A DNA stretch of 38,614 nt from Lactobacillus johnsonii ATCC 33200 (GTDB lineage Bacteria > Bacillota > Bacilli > Lactobacillales > Lactobacillaceae), in assembly GCF_000159355.1 (NCBI RefSeq), contig NZ_GG670120.1, forward strand, positions 730,483-769,096, written 5' to 3'. Within the stretch, counting starts at the first letter, position 1. Every line of letters starts with the position of its first letter. Positions 17,431-25,450 of this stretch are shown in pieces. The position numbers and the translations under genes were made by a program. The notes under the pieces are model-generated. The model saw only the letters and a list, made by a program, of their open reading frames with translations. It searched no databases and had not been told where the DNA came from.

Positions 17431-17997
17431 CTATAAACCTAGAGCACGTTTCAAGTCTTCTTGCGGAGTTTTAAGCTTATTTCCTCCAATTTTAGGAGTT
17501 TGGCCTTGAAGAATTGAGTTTCTACCTTCCTCACGTGCTTTATTAACTAAATCAATAATTGCCTTGGCGTTAGAAACAGTTACCGTAGCATCATTGTTAA
17601 CAACCATATTAAGAACATCGTCACCAATATTCAGATCTGCCTTCTTAAATATCCCATTAACTTCTTTAATGTCATTTGAACGTTTAATTTGAGCATTTAA
17701 ATCAGCATTCTGTTTTTTTAATGACTCAATTTCCTTAGTACGTTCATCCTCTTCAGTGATTTCTTTAGCAGATTTGCTGTCCTTACTTCTTAATTGCTCG
17801 ATTTCTTTCATAGCATCTTCGTATTTAGTCTTATAATCATTCTTTTGTGCTTGTTCTTTAGTAATTCGATCAATATAAGGCTTAACAATTGAATCAGCAT
17901 CAATCTTTTTGAAATCATCTCTACTTTCTGAACTAGATGCTGCAGCTTTATCTGGTTCAGTAGTAGAAACCGTTTCTTTCACATCATCTTTTGGCAT
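17431..17997 (-). CDS. Capsid scaffolding protein (DUF4355-like)
   Basis: A 188-aa, highly charged protein with a polar, disordered N terminus (1-40), a long coiled coil (about 45-110) and a C-terminal segment with GGNKLKTPQEDLKRALGL. This C-terminal motif is typical of DUF4355 scaffold proteins and probably contacts the capsid. It directs procapsid assembly. It lies 15 nt upstream of the capsid gene. A terminator precedes it at 18090-18121, so its expression needs read-through or a promoter I could not identify. Confidence 0.85.
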   Translation of the reverse strand: MPKDDVKETVSTTEPDKAAASSSESRDDFKKIDADSIVKPYIDRITKEQAQKNDYKTKYEDAMKEIEQLRSKDSKSAKEITEEDERTKEIESLKKQNADLNAQIKRSNDIKEVNGIFKKADLNIGDDVLNMVVNNDATVTVSNAKAIIDLVNKAREEGRNSILQGQTPKIGGNKLKTPQEDLKRALGL

Positions 17998-18089
17998 AAT
18001 TAAATGTCCTTTCTATAACTCACGTTTTAAAGTTTCGGGGAACTAACTCATGGTGTTCTTTAAAGCCTGCACACAAGGAAAAAGGCAAA

Positions 18090-18121
18090 ATAAAAGACCA
18101 TTGAACTTAATCAATAGTCTT
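18090..18121 (-). terminator. Internal terminator between MuF/immunity genes and scaffold
   Basis: On the minus strand, AAGACTATTGA pairs with TCAATGGTCTT (11 bp with one G:U) around a 6-nt loop, followed by TTTTA. It follows the small gene 18151-18360. The rest of the gap 17998-18150 shows no convincing promoter. A terminator inside the structural operon suggests either a late-acquired toxin/immunity pair or antitermination. Confidence 0.65.
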
Positions 18122-18150
18122 AAAAATACTTTATTAAACTGTAAAATTAT

Positions 18151-18360
18151 TTACCCAGCTATTATTTCAGGCATTTCATCAGGATGATTTTGATAGTACT
18201 CAGTTTTTTCTTCAATTAGCTTCATTAAATAGTCCCACTCCTCCTCGGAAAGACTATTTAAGAAAGGATCCCTTCCCCATGCCAACATGGCAGAAGTTGC
18301 ATCACTATATGGCTTGCTGGTTGTTTTATCAACAAACTTTTTTATTTGATCTCGACGCAT
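18151..18360 (-). CDS. Small acidic protein; candidate immunity protein for the MuF C-terminal domain
   Basis: A 69-aa protein with LSEEEWDYLMKLIEEKTEYYQN and an acidic C terminus. It has a good ribosome-binding site (GAGAGGAT), overlaps the end of the MuF gene by 19 nt and is followed by a terminator. Phage MuF proteins with toxin-like C termini are often followed by such small immunity genes. That role here is inferred from position alone; I see no recognisable domain. Confidence 0.6.
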   Translation of the reverse strand: MRRDQIKKFVDKTTSKPYSDATSAMLAWGRDPFLNSLSEEEWDYLMKLIEEKTEYYQNHPDEMPEIIAG

Positions 18361-19904
18361 TTAAATCCTCTCCCTTGCAACTCATTCATAGCTTTGTCAA
18401 AAATTTGATCTTCACTTAAATTATAGTTTATTTGACCAATTTTGGCTAATGTCATATCTAGCAAGTTAGGCAAAAAGGTTTGATTAGATTTCAACGAATA
18501 TTTATAAATTTTTCCTTCATGAGTTACAACAATCCCATAATTATAATTTCTATTATTAGCTGCAGCAAAATCTGATCCAGATGGCGGAATATTCGTTGGA
18601 TGATTGTGCATCCCAATAAGTGTATAAGGAGAATAATTTTGATGTATTCTTTTTAAATCTTTCTTACTGTATCCTACTTCGAGTTTTCCCTCTTTTCCAA
18701 ATGATTGTGCTACACGATTACCATCTTCATCAAAAATATAACTATCTTCACCATCAGTACCATTTCTATGTGTCAGAATTGCAATTGCTTGTTTTCTAAG
18801 TTGCTGATTCAAGTTGGGATTATCAGATATCTTGTCAAACTTTGTCTTAAATTCCTGTGAATGAATATAATCCATATTTACCTTGTTCGTACCCACACGA
18901 TAAGAACCTAATCCCTTTTCCTTCTGAGCAACTTGGTTATCATCAACCCAATAAGCAGAAATAGCACATCTGCAATTAGGATGAGTTTGTGCTGGAATGC
19001 TAGGCACTTTGTCATATTCATATATGCCACTACCATATCCGTTATCTGCTCTACCAATTGCAGAACATAAAAGGCAGGCTTTAGGTTCATTTATCCACTT
19101 TACAAACCTATAACCTGCCTTTTTGATGCTTCCCCATTGAGCCATATAAAGCACCCTGGAAACTTCAGTATTAAGAAGTCTATCTGCAACATATCTCCAA
19201 TTGTGGACTGTATTAGTCATTAGAGATTGCATTCTCTTGATATCAAAATGAGCTAATCCAGTGGCAAGAACTTGTTCAAGACTAGCTCTTAATCCTACTT
19301 GATTAGCCCATAATCTACTTGACCAATTAGCTCCATTTACATCTGCAGTAACAACACCCTGAATAGCTGCATTGTTAAGCATACTATCGTTTTTACCGCT
19401 TATACCCAGAATACCTGATTGTCTTTTTGTTTCAGCGATATATCTATCTACTAAGGTGTTTCCTGTAATAGATGCAGCATTTAAACTAGCTCTTGCAACT
19501 TCCAATGCAATGTTAGCCCTTAGATATTCTAACCGGTTAACCCTCATAGTAGTGTTATAGACTCGCAACTCCTGATTAACTGCATCTGAATAATCTTTAT
19601 AAGTAACATGATGTCCTTCTTTCCGCATTTTAGCGGCTTGTTCAACTAATTTCTTAGCCTTACTTGAATAAGCCTGAACATCCATTTGTGTTACTTGTTT
19701 TTTAGCTAATTCTAACCCAACATTATTTCTTTCTGCCAAAGAAGATATTTCTGCTGCAATTTGCTGATTAATATTATTTAGCATCGTGTCATAATGCTTG
19801 TTCAATTGAGCAATAGCTTCTTGATCCTGTTCAATGTATTTTTCAATTGCTTCTTTTTCCATTGCTTGACGATCAAGCCAGTACTTACTACTCTTCTTCA
19901 GCAT
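18342..19904 (-). CDS. Minor head protein (MuF / SPP1 gp7 family) with C-terminal JAB/RadC-like domain
   Basis: About 520 aa. The N terminus is a coiled coil (1-140). The MuF domain (about 190-325) ends with the cysteine/histidine cluster CxxC at 277-280 and HPNCRC at 308-313. A separate C-terminal domain (about 355-470) holds HNHP...S..D: H433, H435, S442 and D445, the metal-binding pattern of JAB/RadC-like metalloproteases, with E386 as a possible upstream acid. MuF proteins are packaged in the head near the portal, so the C-terminal domain could be delivered into the host. The start is the ATG at 19904; a GTG at 19913 is also possible, and neither has a clear ribosome-binding site. Confidence 0.85.
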   Translation of the reverse strand: MLKKSSKYWLDRQAMEKEAIEKYIEQDQEAIAQLNKHYDTMLNNINQQIAAEISSLAERNNVGLELAKKQVTQMDVQAYSSKAKKLVEQAAKMRKEGHHVTYKDYSDAVNQELRVYNTTMRVNRLEYLRANIALEVARASLNAASITGNTLVDRYIAETKRQSGILGISGKNDSMLNNAAIQGVVTADVNGANWSSRLWANQVGLRASLEQVLATGLAHFDIKRMQSLMTNTVHNWRYVADRLLNTEVSRVLYMAQWGSIKKAGYRFVKWINEPKACLLCSAIGRADNGYGSGIYEYDKVPSIPAQTHPNCRCAISAYWVDDNQVAQKEKGLGSYRVGTNKVNMDYIHSQEFKTKFDKISDNPNLNQQLRKQAIAILTHRNGTDGEDSYIFDEDGNRVAQSFGKEGKLEVGYSKKDLKRIHQNYSPYTLIGMHNHPTNIPPSGSDFAAANNRNYNYGIVVTHEGKIYKYSLKSNQTFLPNLLDMTLAKIGQINYNLSEDQIFDKAMNELQGRGFKCVEIK

Positions 19905-21300
19905 TATTATCACGCTTTAGGCTATCAATTGGCATACTCAACTGCTGTGTCTGCTTAATGGCATCTGCTTTTTCTTTAGCAATTTGTTTCATTTCTGCAT
20001 CAGGTTCAATATCAGGAATCATTCCTAGTTGTGTCTTCTTAGAGACAATTCCTTCAGCATTCTTAGCATTATCGATTGCACTCGCCATATCTTCAGGAAG
20101 ATTACGAGTAAATTTGAAATCTAATTCGCTCCATAGTTCTTGATCTTGCTTATTATTAAATAAAGTAGCAAGTACAATTCGATATAGTTGCATTAATGAC
20201 TTATCAAACTTACGCTCTTTACTATCTGCCTTATTCTTCATAGCAAATAATTTATATTGAAGTGCAACTCCACTAGAATTTCCAGCAAAATTTTTATCCT
20301 GGATATTAGGTACCATAGCCATCATAAAAATAAAATCTGTTAGATGCTGAATTAGATTTTCTTGCATTTGATCAGCATCTGGTTTGGCGATAAAACCTAT
20401 TTGTGGATTTGTATCTGGATCAAGCTGGCTAACATATAATACACGATTGTTTTTAAAATCGAATTTAGGATTACCTTCATCATCTTCTGGAAGCTTAAAG
20501 CCAATCATATACATGTAGGCATTATCAAAGTATTCCACTTGATTAGCCTTCTGACTTATCACTTTATCTAATGCATTAATCAGCGTTTTAATAGAATCAA
20601 AAATTCCTTGACGTTCTTCATTTTCAAAGAATTCTACTGCAGGAACTAGTCCATATGGATTAATCGCATAACCCGCTGCATTAGTATCTTCTTCAATGTC
20701 ATAACCTTTAAATCTATAAAACTTGTCAGCATACTGAATAACTCCATAAGCATCTGTCCAATTGTTAGAATTATCAATCTGATAATGTACAAATGCTAAA
20801 GGCTGACGTTGTACTGTATCATCATAAATAATAAAAGCATGATTAGGGCTTGAATACATTAAGTGCGGCCTTGAATCTTCGCCTTGATAAATACTGGCAA
20901 TAGAACGTCCGAAAATATCACACTGCTTACTAATTTCATTGATGGTATCAAAAAAGTTCTCTTGTCTATTCCAGCGTGCAATTTCATCAATTTTTGAACT
21001 ACCATTTAGCAACGCTAGTTTAGGCTCAATACCACAAAAGTATCCATTGTACACATCAACGACATATTTTGCTGAATTAACGACAATCCGATTATCTGCT
21101 CCAGTTTCCTTTTCTGGTGCGGTTAATATCTTATGTTTACCTAGATATAACTTCATATTCTCTCTATATCTAGGTTTCAAAACTGTTTCGTTATATGCAA
21201 TAAAACCTAATAATTCATTACTAGTTAATTTTTCTCCCTTAGGAAAAATAAAGCTACTGTTTCCAGTAACTTTATCTCTTCCATAATTAATATCTTTCAA
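19888..21300 (-). CDS. Portal protein (SPP1 gp6-like)
   Basis: A 470-aa protein between TerL and MuF. It has the usual portal features of this family: YLGKHKILTAPEKETGADNRIVVN near the N terminus (residues about 46-70), the AKYVVDVYNGYFCG helix, and a C-terminal helical stem and crown with SGVALQYKLFAMKNKADSKE. It forms the dodecameric ring for DNA entry and exit. The start is TTG with GGAG 7 nt upstream. It overlaps the MuF gene. Confidence 0.9.
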   Translation of the reverse strand: MKDINYGRDKVTGNSSFIFPKGEKLTSNELLGFIAYNETVLKPRYRENMKLYLGKHKILTAPEKETGADNRIVVNSAKYVVDVYNGYFCGIEPKLALLNGSSKIDEIARWNRQENFFDTINEISKQCDIFGRSIASIYQGEDSRPHLMYSSPNHAFIIYDDTVQRQPLAFVHYQIDNSNNWTDAYGVIQYADKFYRFKGYDIEEDTNAAGYAINPYGLVPAVEFFENEERQGIFDSIKTLINALDKVISQKANQVEYFDNAYMYMIGFKLPEDDEGNPKFDFKNNRVLYVSQLDPDTNPQIGFIAKPDADQMQENLIQHLTDFIFMMAMVPNIQDKNFAGNSSGVALQYKLFAMKNKADSKERKFDKSLMQLYRIVLATLFNNKQDQELWSELDFKFTRNLPEDMASAIDNAKNAEGIVSKKTQLGMIPDIEPDAEMKQIAKEKADAIKQTQQLSMPIDSLKRDNNAEEE

Positions 21301-21311
21301 AATCTCACTCC

Positions 21312-22583
21312 CTACATGAATGATTTAAGTAGCGTCGCTTTCGTACTTCCATGACCATTCTCTTCCTCTACCGCATAACGAATAGCATCAATACAGTGGT
21401 TATATGCATCGATCGGCCTATTTGTGTATTCATCTGTTTTCTTATCTTTTACATACGTATAATTCTGCAACTCTTCAATCGTTTTAACGCAACGATCATC
21501 GACTATCCAATCAAATTGCTGCAGGAACTGAATACCTTGAACAATTGAATCAGGTCCTTTTAAAGCTGGCCGAATTCGATATATTCCATCTCTACGCATT
21601 TCAGCAATCGACTTCTTTTCTGCGCTATCTGCAGTTATTACTTCTTTTGCGAAACCCATGTCCTTAATAACTTTAGCAAGTTGGTTATTAAGCAACCCTC
21701 TCTTCACAAATTCATCCATTACATAAAGCTTACATCGCTTTAAATCTAATTTGATGTGCATAAATGCACTAGGGTCGTTAACAAACCCATAGTCCAATCC
21801 AAAGTAATCATGTAGATTAATCAATTCTGGATCTCTTGGATTTAAACGTCTTGTTTCAAAGCTTGGAAATACTAATTTATCAAGTGTTGCAAACTCACCT
21901 AATGTGTAGATCTTGTAATAAGCTGGATTGGTTCGTTTCAGATCCTCAATAGTCTTAATATTGTCAGCATCTAAAAATTTATTATCCTTATAAGTCGATC
22001 GATGAATTGACACACGGCTTTTATCATAATCTGCACTAGGATCAAACCAAGTCTGATAAGTCCAATTGAGTTTTGATACTGGGTTAAACATACAAAAAAT
22101 TTGTCGTTGCTTATGCTTAGGCTCACGTAAACGCAACGTTAACTGAGTGTAGTCATTATGATTAAACTCACTTGCTTCTTCCATAACCACATCTGACAGT
22201 CCCTTAATAGATTTAATCTTTTCTGGGTCATCCATACCTTGAAACAAAAAAATCGCCCCATTTGGAAGGACGATTGTTTTATCAGATCTATTTACATGAC
22301 AGTATTGAAGGATATTCCATCCACTTAAACACTCAGTTACGTCAGTAAAAATTGAATTTTTAACTGTTCTATCAACCTTACGTAGCCAAAGCACTTTTCT
22401 TGGAACATTCCAATGCTGCAATGATTTCAATACAACTTTTTGTACTACTCCATGGCTTTTACCACTTGATGCACCGCCGTACCATACTTCTGTTAAGTGC
22501 GAATAATCAAAAAGGTTGTTAAAGATCTGTTTATTAAACACTTTTGAGGGATGCGGAAAATTAAGCTTAATGTTAACCATCAT
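21312..22583 (-). CDS. Terminase large subunit (PBSX/Terminase_3 family)
   Basis: A DNA-packaging motor of about 423 aa. The N-terminal ATPase has Walker A GGASSGKS (near residue 35) and Walker B VVMEEASEF (near 135), followed by the coupling motif region FNPVSKLNW. The C-terminal nuclease starts at FGLDYGFVNDPSAF, with later acidic residues in ITADSAEKKS and the DAYNHCIDAIRYA motif. It cuts concatemers and pumps DNA through the portal. I choose the first of two adjacent ATGs (22583); a GTG two codons upstream is less likely. It overlaps terS by 11 nt. Confidence 0.95.
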   Translation of the reverse strand: MMVNIKLNFPHPSKVFNKQIFNNLFDYSHLTEVWYGGASSGKSHGVVQKVVLKSLQHWNVPRKVLWLRKVDRTVKNSIFTDVTECLSGWNILQYCHVNRSDKTIVLPNGAIFLFQGMDDPEKIKSIKGLSDVVMEEASEFNHNDYTQLTLRLREPKHKQRQIFCMFNPVSKLNWTYQTWFDPSADYDKSRVSIHRSTYKDNKFLDADNIKTIEDLKRTNPAYYKIYTLGEFATLDKLVFPSFETRRLNPRDPELINLHDYFGLDYGFVNDPSAFMHIKLDLKRCKLYVMDEFVKRGLLNNQLAKVIKDMGFAKEVITADSAEKKSIAEMRRDGIYRIRPALKGPDSIVQGIQFLQQFDWIVDDRCVKTIEELQNYTYVKDKKTDEYTNRPIDAYNHCIDAIRYAVEEENGHGSTKATLLKSFM

Positions 22584-23028
22584 AATCACCAGGATCTATA
22601 TTTACGGTAATATCGGTTTGAGTTTCAACTTTATCAGTAAAAATCTTATAGTATTTACCAAGTAATTCTAAAGCCTTTAATTGGTCCTGATCTTCTGGAG
22701 TAACAGTTGTGACATTATCATATTCAACTTTAGGCTTTTTTCCTTTATAAGAAATACGCTTAAAGACTTTTTCCCTAGGTTTTCCAATTGCTAACTGGCT
22801 CAAATTATCCAGAACTCCATTAATATCAAGAATATCGTTTACCTTAGTTTGATGCATTGTTTCACTAAGATATTGACTAATGTTAGCATTTGTTAGCAAT
22901 CTAGAGCCGTTAGCCCTGGCTGTACTATCATTTTTAACCTTATATACAGCCTTATATGCCCTAGCTGCATTGAAATCTTTTAAATATTCCTGACAAAATT
23001 TCTTTTGCTTAGGAGTTAATTCTTTCAA
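22573..23028 (-). CDS. Terminase small subunit (Terminase_2 family)
   Basis: A 151-aa protein with the family opening LTPKQKKFCQEYLKDFNAARAYK and the SRLLTNANISQYL motif, giving an N-terminal HTH that recognises the packaging site, then an oligomerisation region. The start is TTG with AAGGTGGTGAT upstream, one mismatch from a perfect anti-16S match. It is the first gene of the packaging block; a terminator lies between it and the moron upstream. Confidence 0.9.
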   Translation of the reverse strand: MKELTPKQKKFCQEYLKDFNAARAYKAVYKVKNDSTARANGSRLLTNANISQYLSETMHQTKVNDILDINGVLDNLSQLAIGKPREKVFKRISYKGKKPKVEYDNVTTVTPEDQDQLKALELLGKYYKIFTDKVETQTDITVNIDPGDYDG

Positions 23029-23051
23029 ATTATCACCACCTTATATTTTTG

Positions 23052-23080
23052 CAAAATAAAAAGCCAGCTTATGCTGACTT
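23052..23080 (-). terminator. Terminator after the Ntn-hydrolase-like gene
   Basis: On the minus strand, AAGTCAGC pairs with GCTGGCTT (8 bp with one U:G) around ATAA and is followed by TTTTATTTTG. The opposite strand would have an A:C mismatch, so it works in the leftward direction. It separates the gene at 23086-23742 from terS. Confidence 0.75.
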
Positions 23081-23085
23081 AAAAA

Positions 23086-23742
23086 TCATAAATTTTCCAG
23101 ACAAAACTTATATTGTTTATCGTAATCTTCAAATTCATCAATTATATTAATACTAGATAATATCTCTCCATCTTTAGCTACTAAATTAATTAAAATATTT
23201 TGACCACCTATCCCAACCCTTTCTTTAGTTTTTTTGTCGTCAATATTTTTTTCGATTTTCATTAGTTCTTTGAATATATGAATTTTATTATTTGAATCGC
23301 AATTAAGCAAATAATCTATCGCTTCTTCACACTGAGGCTTTAATATCCAATTAGGATTTGAATAACTTGCGATCTCCTGAATATCAAATTTATTAGTGCT
23401 CCTAAGAGCATAAGCATGTGTATTCATATCTTCATCAAAGCCGAAGATATAAATTGTTGTGTCTGTATTTACTTTTTCGATATTATTTTTTAAAACATCT
23501 CGAATTATTAGACTAAATGTTTTAACTTCTTTCGATAAAATTGATCTAGATCTATCAAAAGCTAGTCTAATAATTGAAAAATCTCCAGTTCCACACAATA
23601 TGCTTTGAGTAAAAGGATAATATTCAAATTTTTGAGTAAAGTAAGATGGAATAGTTTTTCCATTGTTGTTTTTTCTCGATGCTAAAGTATCCATAGATAA
23701 AATAATACTATTAGGACTAATTTCAGCATTTAAAGCAGTCAT
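23086..23742 (-). CDS. Ntn-hydrolase (proteasome/HslV-like) fold protein, probable moron
   Basis: A 218-aa protein. It starts MTALNAEISPNSIILSMDTLAS, split here as MTALNAE and IILSMDTLAS, which resembles the start of HslV and proteasome beta subunits (Thr nucleophile, then Asp17). After removal of Met, Thr would be residue 1 and D18 becomes position 17. QKF (K38) and CGTGDFSIIRLA (50-61) mirror the Lys33 and aG-aD motifs. IYIFGFDED and GIGGQN follow in the right order. The substrate is unknown. It has its own ribosome-binding site (GAGGTGAT), a TATAAT at 23766-23761 upstream and a terminator downstream. The fold assignment is by pattern only. Confidence 0.55.
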   Translation of the reverse strand: MTALNAEISPNSIILSMDTLASRKNNNGKTIPSYFTQKFEYYPFTQSILCGTGDFSIIRLAFDRSRSILSKEVKTFSLIIRDVLKNNIEKVNTDTTIYIFGFDEDMNTHAYALRSTNKFDIQEIASYSNPNWILKPQCEEAIDYLLNCDSNNKIHIFKELMKIEKNIDDKKTKERVGIGGQNILINLVAKDGEILSSINIIDEFEDYDKQYKFCLENL

Positions 23743-23923
23743 AAAATCACCTCAATAACAATTATAAAAAAATCAATTTCGAAATAATAGGATTCATTCT
23801 TTGAGATGAATATAAATTTAAGCTAACTAAGTCCAACAATGGTAAATATTTTAGAACCACTGCTAAAAGTTTAATAATATTTCCATTAAAAAAGAACTGG
23901 CCTTTCGACTAACTCTTATATAA

Positions 23924-24448
23924 TTATTTATTCAATTTAAACTTTTCTGGATTATTTTTCATAATATCCAAAGCCGGCGGTTGAAGTATATACAAAATCG
24001 GAACATCATTTATATCTTCTATTTCTCCAAATTTAGTATATGATACATTCTTAGTTTTAACTATTACTTTAGATTGATATAATTCAAGAACATTAGGATC
24101 ATTTTCATGTAAATAGCCTTTATATTGAGGAGGATTATTAAATAATTTCCTAACAATATTTAGTTTTTCTTCTGTGAGACCTAAAACATATTTTTTATAT
24201 TCTTGCTGTTCTTTTTTCGTTTTATATCTTTTCCAAATTACGTCGCCAATATCAAGGCCAATCGAAATCCAAAAAATCAATGCTACAAAATATATAAAAA
24301 GAAAACACATAGTTAATACTTTACCCACTGGCAATGTTTCAATATAAGATCTTGACAACAAAACTATCGTACAAGTAATAGCTATTAGTAATCTTGTTTT
24401 CATGTTTGACTTAAGAGCCTCCCATGCTGTCTTTACTAATTCTTCCAA
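23924..24448 (-). CDS. SieB-like superinfection exclusion membrane protein
   Basis: A 174-aa protein with two membrane segments (about residues 19-33 and 44-64), then a basic KRYKTKKEQQEYKK stretch and a cytoplasmic domain with LTEEKLNIVRKLF. This topology and the post-membrane helix fit the SieB superinfection-exclusion family, which blocks growth of related phages. It sits with the Ntn-like gene between the tRNA-like cluster and terS, bounded by terminators, a typical moron arrangement. The gap 23743-23923 has no gene. Family call moderately sure. Confidence 0.6.
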   Translation of the reverse strand: MEELVKTAWEALKSNMKTRLLIAITCTIVLLSRSYIETLPVGKVLTMCFLFIYFVALIFWISIGLDIGDVIWKRYKTKKEQQEYKKYVLGLTEEKLNIVRKLFNNPPQYKGYLHENDPNVLELYQSKVIVKTKNVSYTKFGEIEDINDVPILYILQPPALDIMKNNPEKFKLNK

Positions 24449-24461
24449 TTAATTACCTCCA

Positions 24462-24526
24462 TTCGTTTCAAAAATAATTATAAAAAAGCCAAGTCTAATT
24501 AAAAGACTTGACTTTCTTGAAACGAA
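24462..24526 (-). terminator. Terminator nested in a larger inverted repeat
   Basis: The core is AAGTCAAGTCT/AGACTTGGCTT with a T-run on the minus strand (24482-24515). It is enclosed by a perfect 10-bp inverted repeat, TTCGTTTCAA (24462-24471) with TTGAAACGAA (24517-24526). It ends transcripts coming through the tRNA-like cluster before the SieB-like gene. Confidence 0.7.
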
Positions 24527-24552
24527 CGGAATTTTAGTCCTAAGAAGGACTA

Positions 24553-24609
24553 TGGGAAATACTGGAATCGAACCAAGCTTAATGTCTCACCATTTAGAGA
24601 TATTTCCCA
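24553..24609 (-). ncRNA. tRNA-like element lacking an anticodon arm
   Basis: A 57-nt element with a 9-bp acceptor-like stem (TGGGAAATA/TATTTCCCA). A D-arm follows (TCTC, loop with TGGT, GAGA), then only about nine linker nucleotides where an anticodon arm should be, then a T-arm (TTGG, TTCGATT, CCAG). The G-G of the D-loop and the TTC of the T-loop are kept, so the tRNA elbow could form. It cannot decode a codon. It could be a decayed tRNA or an RNase P/Z processing signal. Confidence 0.6.
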
Positions 24610-24752
24610 CTTGCTCCTTAACAAAATAATTTTGAAGGGACATTCTTAAAGAATGTGTGTATGCACAGCGAACACAGAGCAATAGCCTCAAGTGTTAAAT
24701 ACATAATATAGAGGAATTCCTTAATGCGGTGAATTAATTCAATTAGTTCCCA

Positions 24753-24824
24753 TAGCTCGTACAAGAATTGAACTTGTAACTCCACCGTGAAAGGGTGGCG
24801 TCTTGACCATTTGACCAACGAGCC
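24753..24824 (-). tRNA. tRNA-Glu (anticodon TTC)
   Basis: A 72-nt normal cloverleaf: acceptor GGCTCGT/ACGAGCT (first pair G:U), short D-arm with GG in the loop, and anticodon arm CCACC-CTTTCAC-GGTGG with T33 and anticodon TTC. The T-arm is ACAAG-TTCAATT-CTTGT and the discriminator base is A. CCA is not encoded. It is the only complete tRNA I can fold in this region. An overlapping 66-codon frame (24618-24818) is spurious. Confidence 0.9.
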
Positions 24825-24976
24825 AGAATACTCTGTTAGGTACAGAGCTAAACCAGATGTTTTTTGTAAATTAAATTAGACAAGTAATATTTTCGTGACC
24901 TATAAAAATTAAAACATCTTTTACTTACCATATGACAAGGTAAATATTTTTTTAACGTCCGTTTTCCGCCGGACAA

Positions 24977-25059
24977 TGAGCAGGCAAGGAGTCGAACCTT
25001 GCTAGATACGTGAAAGAAGATCGCCTTCTTTCATTCCAAATTGTGTTCCGTTCTGCCCA
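24977..25059 (-). ncRNA. Atypical tRNA-like element
   Basis: An 83-nt element: acceptor TGGGCAG/CTGCTCA (7 bp, one G:U), then a region with TTTGG but no D-stem. An 8-bp hairpin (TGAAAGAA/TTCTTTCA) with loop GGCGATC comes next, then a T-arm GCAAGG-TTCGACT-CCTTGC. The hairpin stands where the anticodon arm would be, but it has too long a stem and G instead of U at position 33, so decoding (formally CGA, Ser) is unlikely. Its 3' end TGCTCATT is shared with the element at 25210. Confidence 0.5.
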
Positions 25060-25209
25060 CGGTATCTGTTGCGGTCCACTGCGAACAGATAACCAGCTCT
25101 CAAATCACGCTCGCCTCGAAACCGTTGAGGGTCATGGCATGAAGGTCGTGCCTAGGCAAAAACTATTATATATAATAGTCACTGATTGACTACCTAATGC
25201 CTAGGCTAA

Positions 25210-25240
25210 TGAGCAATCTGGGGTCGAACCAGATTACTCA
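25210..25240 (-). ncRNA. tRNA minihelix-like hairpin
   Basis: A 31-nt hairpin: a 12-bp helix (TGAGTAATCTGG/CCAGATTGCTCA, one U:G) closed by a 7-nt TTCGACC loop. This is exactly the size of a tRNA acceptor (7 bp) stacked on a T-arm (5 bp) with a consensus T-loop, and the D and anticodon arms are absent. A long A/T-rich hairpin (AACAAAAGTA with TACTTTTTTGTT) lies directly upstream. Confidence 0.5.
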
Positions 25241-25316
25241 ACAAAAAAGTAATTTTTAGGATTAAGAGATGAAAAATACTTTTGTTAGGGACATCTAGCC
25301 TGATTATTTCAGGCTA

Positions 25317-25364
25317 TAACCGCCAGCTGAATCGAACAACTGCTAACGTCTACCAGGAACGGTT
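25317..25364 (-). ncRNA. Short tRNA-like element lacking an anticodon arm
   Basis: A 48-nt element: acceptor-like AACCGTT/GGCGGTT (7 bp with two U:G) plus an A at the discriminator position. It has a D-loop-like CTGGTAGA, then directly a T-arm AGTTG-TTCGATT-CAGCT. No anticodon arm. Hairpins CTAAGT/ACTTAG and AGCCTGA/TCAGGCT flank it on either side. Confidence 0.5.
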
Positions 25365-25450
25365 ACTAAGTTCGTCACTTAGCCTATATTTCAAAGGAGG
25401 TGCCTTAGCACTAATGTCTATCAAAAAGCCTACCGCTTAACTTTTCGACA

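Noticed and set aside
24618-24818. 66-codon minus-strand frame in the tRNA region
   Set aside because: It runs through the tRNA-Glu gene in sense orientation, has no ribosome-binding site and no plausible protein features.
24977-25059. Call as a functional tRNA-Ser (CGA)
   Set aside because: The would-be anticodon loop lacks U33, its stem is 8 bp rather than 5, and no D-stem forms. I list it only as tRNA-like.
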